Assembly (NCBI GenBank): GCA_029460375.1 | Contig: JARPAQ010000028.1 | Span: 1-8,784, forward strand | Direction: 5' to 3' | DNA from: Nitrososphaerota archaeon | GTDB taxonomy: Archaea > Thermoproteota > Nitrososphaeria > Nitrososphaerales > JACPRH01 | Length of the DNA stretch: 8,784 nt | Part shown: positions 4,130 to 8,784 of the stretch, one piece after another | Layout: every line of letters starts with the position of its first letter | Numbering within the stretch: position 1 is the first letter of the stretch | Program-made: the position numbers and the translations under genes | The notes under the pieces: model-generated | The model's database searches: none | Told to the model about the DNA's origin: nothing | Seen by the model: the letters and a program-made list of their open reading frames with translations, nothing else

Positions 4130-6996
4130 CGTCTCTTCATCGACTTCTTTTCACCCTCCAGCACCATATCGATCAGCTTTTCACTGATTACTTTTTCACG
4201 CTTCAATATGCCATCGGCATCTGAAACCCAAATACCTCTACCCGATAAGACAAAGACCGCGGGGAAACCATACTTCTGGTAGAGCTCAGCTGAACCCATT
4301 ATTCTCCGATGCATCCTCCTATACCTCTTCGGCGCTTTCTGCCTATCCACTCTCATCCTTTCACCGAGCCTTCGGACAGATTCCTCCATATCTTCTGTAA
4401 ACCCTATATTGCCCCCTCCACATTCAGGGCAGACCAATTCCTGCATATCGGCAACCTTTCTACTCTCTACATAATCCCAGCAGTCTATACAGACCGCTGT
4501 GCGAACCTCGCTCAGCAACCTCGCCCTCGCAGATCTGAGAAGTATTCGCCACATCCTTTCGGGGGGGATTATATCCGATTTTCTGCTTATCTCCTCAAGC
4601 CCTATTCGAGCGATTGGTGTCGGCTCCTCGAGCTCTCCGAGTAGAGTTATCTCAACTTCGCCTGAAGATATTCTCTTAGCCAGCGTGGTAATCCCCTCTG
4701 TATCTGCATCCTCTCTTAGAACCGTCTTTACACTCTCCTTGAATATGGCTGTGTCCCTTAAACTGTCAATAAGGCTGTCGAGGTCGGTGCTACTCAGGTC
4801 CGCATCCTTTTCAACCGCTCCGAACTTCTTTGCAACGTGTAGAAACCTCCGTTTGAATAGCCCTGTCTTGACCATAGCGTCTACAATTAAACTCTTCAAG
4901 TCGATATCTACAAGCCCCTGCAGAAGTTCTTTAACCCGATCAAGAGGTACTCTCTTTACCTTCAACACTACCCTATAGGGATCTTGATGAACAGCAACCG
5001 AAGCACCTATCTCAATCGTAAGAAGGTACCCCAAAACCCTTGCAAGAGTTCTATTTACAAGGTGACCCATCGAGCACTGAATTACGATATACTCCTTCCA
5101 CCGCTCCATAGTTATCCTCCTATCCGTCGGAACTGGTTCACCGCGTTCAAACTGTTCTTCAACCTCTTTCAAGGCTCGTAGAAACGCTTTTTTCCTAGCC
5201 GGATACCTGTTGGCGAGATCTTCAGATATCTTCTCTAGATCATCCCCTTCTTTCAGCCTCTCTTCTACCTCCCCTATGATGCTGCCGACTTCTGAAGCCA
5301 CTTCGAATGGAACAGGTATCTCATCTCCTACCCATGTCGGTATCGCTCCGAGAGGGTTCTCTTCAGGCTCGACATATATGCGGTTTTTATACACCTGCTT
5401 GATCTTCCAGACCACACCTCCTTCTACAAACTTTGTCCCTATTTCACCGTGCTCTGCTACGAACGCTTCATCCAGCACACCCACGGCAGAGTTATCCTCT
5501 TCCTTCAGAACAAGGAACTGCTTCTCGTCAGGTATCATACTCAGGTTTCCAAAGTAGTAGTCGTAGAAGCTCGAAGCATCCCTCGGTTTCATAAAGACCT
5601 CATCTTCGAAGTAAACCCAGGCCAGCCTCGGATAGCGCTCATGCATATATTTCAGGGTCAGCTTCAGATCCTCTTCACTCAAGTTCCGATATGGATATGC
5701 TTTCCTCAGGATATTCAATGCTTCTTGGAATCTCCAACGGTTCTTATGCAGCATTAACCCCGCCAGCTGGTGTGTGAGTGCGTCCAGGGGTGAGTCCGGT
5801 ATCTCCACAGGCTCAAGTTTTTCTTGTAGAGATCTTCTAGCTATCACTGCTGCTTCCAAGGTGTCTTCAGAGTCTTGGGTCACCACTACGCCTTTAGGAA
5901 CCTTTCCTATTCTGTGGCCGCTTCTGCCTACTCTCTGGATTAACCGTGTAATCTGCCTAGGTGAATTGTACTGTATCACCTTATCGAGGTGGCCGATGTC
6001 GATCCCGAGTTCTAATGAGCTGGTGCAGATTATACCCTCTATTCTACCCTCCTTCAGAGCTCTTTCAGTTGTGATTCTCGAAGACTTTGAGAGCGATCCG
6101 TGGTGGACACCGAGAGGGAAGTCTGCGTTCCACATCCTGAACCTATTTGCCAGAATCTCAGCTTCTGTTCTAGTGTTTGTGAAGAGGAGGACAGATCTAC
6201 AATCCATGATTTGATCGCTCATCTCTCTCAGCCGTGCAGCGACATCTGGGAAAGTGTAGAGTTTTGACGCTAGCTCATAATCTGCTTCAGTGGCTTTGGG
6301 GTAGACTATGTCGAGCTTCATGTATCTCGCCACTGGTACGGTAAGAATCTCGGCGGACATACCTCCACCTACGAGAAAATCGGCGACCTTCTTCGGTGTA
6401 CCTATAGTGGCGGAGAGCCCGATAACCTGAAAGTCTGTCTCGGTTAAGTAACGAAGCCTTTCTAACGCTAGTGAGAATTGGCTTCCACGCTTCACCCCGG
6501 CTAACTCATGAACCTCATCCACAACCACCCATCGGACAGATCTAAGGTGGCCGCGCATAATACGCCCGGGTAATATAGCCTGCAACGTCTCAGGCGTGGT
6601 TATCAAGATATCTGGTGGAACAAGCGCCTGTTTACTCCTCTCTCTGACTTCGGTGTCTCCGTGTCTGACTGCCAATCTGAAGTCGAGCTTCTTGCACCAC
6701 CATTCGAGGCGATCTAGCATATCTCTATTCAGAGCCCGAAGAGGGGTTACGTACAGCACCTTTATGCCGCGGGTTTTCTCTTTCAGACGGTATAGCATGT
6801 CAAGTATCGGTAGGACGGCGGCTTCGGTCTTTCCTGTGCCGGTAGGTGCGACCAGCAGGATGTTCTTACCTTCAAGTATCTTTGGTATCGCTTTGACCTG
6901 AGGTTCTGTAGGTGATGAAAAGCCTTTTGATATTATGGCTTTTCGAATGGGTTTAGAGAATCTACTGAATATATCTTCTTCCACGGTTGTCCTCAA
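4117..6996 (-). CDS. lhr: Lhr-family superfamily 2 helicase with C-terminal zinc finger
   Basis: This is a 959-residue ATP-dependent nucleic acid helicase of the Lhr (large helicase-related) type, thought to act on DNA or RNA in repair or RNA turnover. RecA domain 1 has a Q-motif-like TEPQ near 30-33, motif I APTGTGKT at 50-57, TPLRALN at 84-90, motif II DEVH at 160-163 and motif III SAT at 195-197. RecA domain 2 has the motif V region TSSLELGIDIG (325-335) and motif VI QRVGRSGHR (354-362). A winged-helix and beta-rich region follows (about 385-560), then a DEAD/H-associated region (about 570-830). A four-cysteine zinc finger has C836, C839, C856 and C859, followed by a basic tail (KAPKRYRRMHRR). 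Length fits archaeal Lhr. The archaeal ASH-Ski2 and Lhr2 families are close alternatives. TTG 6996 is chosen because AGAGGAG lies nine bases upstream. It converges on the SMC operon, so a shared function is possible but not shown. Confidence 0.9.
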   Translation of the reverse strand: MRTTVEEDIFSRFSKPIRKAIISKGFSSPTEPQVKAIPKILEGKNILLVAPTGTGKTEAAVLPILDMLYRLKEKTRGIKVLYVTPLRALNRDMLDRLEWWCKKLDFRLAVRHGDTEVRERSKQALVPPDILITTPETLQAILPGRIMRGHLRSVRWVVVDEVHELAGVKRGSQFSLALERLRYLTETDFQVIGLSATIGTPKKVADFLVGGGMSAEILTVPVARYMKLDIVYPKATEADYELASKLYTFPDVAARLREMSDQIMDCRSVLLFTNTRTEAEILANRFRMWNADFPLGVHHGSLSKSSRITTERALKEGRIEGIICTSSLELGIDIGHLDKVIQYNSPRQITRLIQRVGRSGHRIGKVPKGVVVTQDSEDTLEAAVIARRSLQEKLEPVEIPDSPLDALTHQLAGLMLHKNRWRFQEALNILRKAYPYRNLSEEDLKLTLKYMHERYPRLAWVYFEDEVFMKPRDASSFYDYYFGNLSMIPDEKQFLVLKEEDNSAVGVLDEAFVAEHGEIGTKFVEGGVVWKIKQVYKNRIYVEPEENPLGAIPTWVGDEIPVPFEVASEVGSIIGEVEERLKEGDDLEKISEDLANRYPARKKAFLRALKEVEEQFERGEPVPTDRRITMERWKEYIVIQCSMGHLVNRTLARVLGYLLTIEIGASVAVHQDPYRVVLKVKRVPLDRVKELLQGLVDIDLKSLIVDAMVKTGLFKRRFLHVAKKFGAVEKDADLSSTDLDSLIDSLRDTAIFKESVKTVLREDADTEGITTLAKRISSGEVEITLLGELEEPTPIARIGLEEISRKSDIIPPERMWRILLRSARARLLSEVRTAVCIDCWDYVESRKVADMQELVCPECGGGNIGFTEDMEESVRRLGERMRVDRQKAPKRYRRMHRRIMGSAELYQKYGFPAVFVLSGRGIWVSDADGILKREKVISEKLIDMVLEGEKKSMKRRYFT

Positions 6997-7005
6997 TGTT
7001 TACGA

Positions 7006-7012
7006 CTCCTCT
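7006..7012 (-). promoter_or_regulatory. Shine-Dalgarno site for lhr
   Basis: On the minus strand AGAGGAG precedes TTG 6996 by nine bases. It supports this non-ATG start over the internal GTG at 6984. Confidence 0.6.
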
Positions 7013-7032
7013 GAATTTTCACAGGTTCTAAG

Positions 7033-7047
7033 GTAGCTCCGGGCTAC
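7033..7047. repeat. Short inverted repeat in the lhr leader
   Basis: GTAGC (7033-7037) and GCTAC (7043-7047) flank TCCGG and could form a 5-bp stem in RNA or a near-palindromic operator in DNA. It sits at the expected transcription start of lhr. The stem is short and could be chance. Confidence 0.25.
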
Positions 7048-7070
7048 GCCTTATTTCAACTTGACCTTCG

Positions 7071-7077
7071 ATTTAAA
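7071..7077 (-). promoter_or_regulatory. Possible TATA box for lhr
   Basis: On the minus strand the DNA reads GTTTAAATC, an archaeal TATA-like box. Transcription would start near 7048 and give a leader of about 50 bases carrying the AGAGGAG site. No clear BRE is seen. The rest of the 6997-7261 spacer (about 7085-7190) shows no gene or RNA that I can recognise. Confidence 0.35.
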
Positions 7078-7202
7078 CAACGGATTTAGTGTACACTTCT
7101 TAACTGCTTGTGACCCTTTTCTTGAGATTCTGTAAAGTCTGCGTCAGATGTTTTCGTCATGAGACAAAATTCCAACCGACAATAGGTTCACAGCACCATA
7201 AT

Positions 7203-7211
7203 TAGTAATAT
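7203..7211 (+). promoter_or_regulatory. Possible TATA box for the DUF432-mscS pair
   Basis: TAGTAATAT lies in an AT-rich stretch of the divergent spacer. A start about 26 bases on (near 7233) would leave a leader of some 29 bases that includes the GAGGT site. The match to an archaeal TATA box is poor; the AT-rich stretch at 7224-7231 is too near the start codon to serve. Confidence 0.25.
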
Positions 7212-7250
7212 TCAATAGGCACCATTTAATTCCCGTCGAACAGGCAACAA

Positions 7251-7255
7251 GAGGT
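7251..7255 (+). promoter_or_regulatory. Shine-Dalgarno site for the DUF432 gene
   Basis: GAGGT lies six bases before TTG 7262 and decides this start; there is no nearby in-frame ATG. Confidence 0.6.
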
Positions 7256-7261
7256 AATACT

Positions 7262-8029
7262 TTGGCTAAGAAGTTCGGCGCTTATGCAGTAAAGGAGGGT
7301 CCGTTGGTAGAGTTCAAAGACGAAAAGATTACTCTTGAAAAGACGGGCGAAGACTCATACCTGTACCGGCGTGAACATAGCGGTGAAACAGCTGCTGAAA
7401 GGCTCTTCTCTTCAGATGGAGGGAATGTTAAGCTCGCCATAGACCCCATCCGCCCTATCCAGATGCCTCAGCAATTGGCCCACAACATAATGATAAAACT
7501 AGACCCTCCCGTATCTATACCCCCGGGTTCCCAAGTAACACACCATCTTACCATGCCGATAGAGATAGGAGTATTCACATCAAGCAGCGAAACCAACAAC
7601 TACATGATAGACGCGTTCTCCCTATCTCTACCCAAATACGCTTTATACGGGCTTCCGGAATCTGGATACATCTGCAGAATTCATAAGTCAAGTATAACTT
7701 CGAAAGACGAAGCTGTAAAGTATGAGGAAGCAGTAGTCATTATGACGTTCAAAAACAGCCTCCCAGCCTGGACTACGGTGCGCAAAATAGTTATGGATGC
7801 CTATATGGTTGATCTATACCTCAAAGGTGACACCGTATACCTAGAGGACTCCAATATAGCGATAGAGACCGGCAACATCGCATCAGTCTATCTAAACAAC
7901 AAGCCCCCTATACCCGACCTCAAAGAAGTCCTTGTGGCCGCTGAAACCGTAAAGAAGTTCCGGCGGCGCATCTTGGAGCGCACAGGCTTCGGCGTGACAG
8001 GCAAGTTCACTATGGAGCATGGATACTGA
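7262..8029 (+). CDS. DUF432 family protein, MscS-associated
   Basis: This 255-residue soluble protein, without signal peptide or membrane segment, matches the archaeal DUF432 pattern. The middle has PIQMPQQLAHNIMIKLDPPV (65-84), PPGSQVTHHLTMPIEIGVF (87-105), then SLPKYALYGLPESGYICRI (122-140). The family is mostly beta-strand with conserved prolines, and its function is not known. In archaea DUF432 genes are often found beside MscS channels, as here. The stop codon overlaps the mscS start (TGATG), so the two are translated together. A role as a cytoplasmic partner or regulator of the channel is an inference from this link. TTG 7262 is supported by GAGGT six bases upstream. The family call is from memory of the pattern and from the neighbour. 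Confidence 0.75.
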   Translation: MAKKFGAYAVKEGPLVEFKDEKITLEKTGEDSYLYRREHSGETAAERLFSSDGGNVKLAIDPIRPIQMPQQLAHNIMIKLDPPVSIPPGSQVTHHLTMPIEIGVFTSSSETNNYMIDAFSLSLPKYALYGLPESGYICRIHKSSITSKDEAVKYEEAVVIMTFKNSLPAWTTVRKIVMDAYMVDLYLKGDTVYLEDSNIAIETGNIASVYLNNKPPIPDLKEVLVAAETVKKFRRRILERTGFGVTGKFTMEHGY

Positions 8030-8784
8030 TGATATTGTTAGATGATCTCGTACCTGGGTTTGATTTTACAGTCGTCCAACTGCTGTTCGCACTGATAGTT
8101 ATAGTTGTAGGTGTAGTTATCGGCAGATTAGCTAGAATGTCTTCTGGGAGAATTCTAGCATCAATTATGTCAGAGAACGCCTTACACTTGGTTCAACGCA
8201 TCATATACTACACGATAATTATTGTAGCTGTCCTCGCTGCGCTCTCATATCTAGGAATGGACTTTACAGGCGCCCTGCTGGCGGGTGGAATACTTGGAAT
8301 AATCATAGGTTTTGCGACTCAATCGGTGGTAGCGAACCTCATCTCGGGGATATTCTTGCAGATAGATAAACCCGCATCGATTGGCGACCCTATCGGTATA
8401 ATCGATGCCAACTTGTATGGCGTAATACTTGAAATAAATATCTTCTCGACGACGATAAGAACATTCGACGGAGTAAACCTCAGAATCCCCAATGAAAAGA
8501 TGTTCACCGCAAAAATTTACAACCTCTCAAAACACGTAGCGCGAAGAGCCGCCATAACCATAGGTATAGCCTACAAAGAAAACCCAGCCAGCGCCATCGA
8601 CCTCATAAAGAAGACCATGGACGAAAACCCCCTTATTCTGGCAGAACCCGAACCCCAAATATACGTAGATGAACTCGCCGACTCCTCCGTGAACTTAAAA
8701 GTCCGAGTCTGGGCTCCTTCTAGCGTCTGGTTCACTGTACGCACCCAAATAGTACAACAGACCAAAAAAGCATTAGATGACGCA
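8029..8784 (+). CDS. mscS: Small-conductance mechanosensitive channel MscS, 3'-incomplete
   Basis: This frame stays open to the window end (252 codons), so the C-terminus is missing; a typical archaeal MscS is about 270-300 residues, so little is likely lost. The channel sits in the cytoplasmic membrane and releases osmolytes when membrane tension rises. There are three membrane segments: TM1 about 15-34, TM2 about 56-75, and the pore-lining TM3 about 80-112. TM3 follows LSYLGMDFTGALLAGG and contains IGFATQSVVANLISGI, the counterpart of the MscS GLALQ.SL.N...G segment. The beta domain begins at DKPASIGDPI (113-122), the equivalent of the RPF..GD.I segment, and includes EINIFSTTIRTFDGVNLRIPNE. 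The alpha/beta C-terminal vestibule domain follows. The pore helix is richer in Ile than in E. coli MscS. ATG 8029 overlaps the DUF432 stop by one base, so translation is coupled. Confidence 0.9.
   Translation, partial: MILLDDLVPGFDFTVVQLLFALIVIVVGVVIGRLARMSSGRILASIMSENALHLVQRIIYYTIIIVAVLAALSYLGMDFTGALLAGGILGIIIGFATQSVVANLISGIFLQIDKPASIGDPIGIIDANLYGVILEINIFSTTIRTFDGVNLRIPNEKMFTAKIYNLSKHVARRAAITIGIAYKENPASAIDLIKKTMDENPLILAEPEPQIYVDELADSSVNLKVRVWAPSSVWFTVRTQIVQQTKKALDDA

Noticed and set aside
4309..6901. Several plus-strand reading frames of 65-159 residues opposite lhr
   Set aside because: They are Ser/Arg/Leu-rich antisense products of the helicase gene with no motifs.
7050..7200. A small gene, tRNA or C/D-box RNA in the divergent spacer
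   Set aside because: The only frames are a few codons long; no tRNA arms and no paired C and D boxes could be seen.
8026..8032. CTGATGA resembling a C/D-box motif
   Set aside because: It is explained by the overlapping stop and start codons of DUF432 and mscS, and no partner box was found.
8319..8765. Two short minus-strand reading frames opposite mscS
   Set aside because: They are antisense to a clear channel gene and show no domain pattern.
1..8784. CRISPR array, insertion sequence or rRNA
   Set aside because: No regular repeat-spacer pattern, transposase, terminal inverted repeats or rRNA-like sequence was seen.

Overview
The window looks archaeal. The promoters are TATA-like boxes placed about 25 bases before starts. 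Several genes use GTG or TTG starts, some with clear Shine-Dalgarno sequences. The gene content (archaeal-type Lhr helicase with a C-terminal zinc finger, DUF432 paired with an MscS channel, ScpA-like kleisin) also fits, most likely a TACK-type lineage such as Bathyarchaeia or a thaumarchaeal relative. The lineage is an inference from gene style and cannot be fixed from the sequence alone.

Layout. Positions 1-70 hold what looks like the tail of an upstream gene, broken by one base in an A7 run. Positions 80-436 (+) encode a small Trypco2-like protein. Positions 456-629 (-) encode a small ribbon-helix-helix (RHH) regulator. This left part is more AT-rich and uses more AAA lysine codons than the rest, so it may be accessory DNA. 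A palindromic TATA box at 691-698, overlapped by a tandem 10-bp repeat, separates the RHH gene from a tight three-gene operon (720-4129, +). That operon encodes a short SMC ATPase with Smc5/Smc6-type motifs, a ScpA/Nse4-like kleisin, and a KITE/MAGE-like tandem winged-helix protein. The genes overlap by 8 and 17 bases. A large Lhr-family helicase (4117-6996, -) converges on the operon and overlaps its end by 13 bases. After a 265-base divergent spacer come a DUF432 protein (7262-8029, +) and an MscS-family mechanosensitive channel (8029 to the window end, +, incomplete), joined by a TGATG stop/start overlap.

The main result is the SMC-kleisin-KITE operon. The C-terminal head of the SMC protein carries a TQSGGERSV signature, a PFRSVDEFDVHMDPRNR Walker B region and a QYLVITP segment. 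These are the versions seen in eukaryotic Smc5 (SGGERSV, PFR.VDE, MDP.N, QYFLITP) and Smc6 (DEFDV.MD), not those of Smc1-4 or bacterial/archaeal Smc. Together with a kleisin and a KITE partner this is the full core of an Smc5/6-like complex in a single prokaryotic operon. Unlike other SMC proteins, this one is only 678 residues long, shows no hinge domain at the coiled-coil tip, and has no cysteine, so it has no Rad50 zinc hook. It may be a compact, unsplit relative of Smc5 and Smc6. Its role (DNA repair, chromosome topology, or defence against plasmids as in Wadjet) cannot be decided here; no JetD-like nuclease is present in the window.
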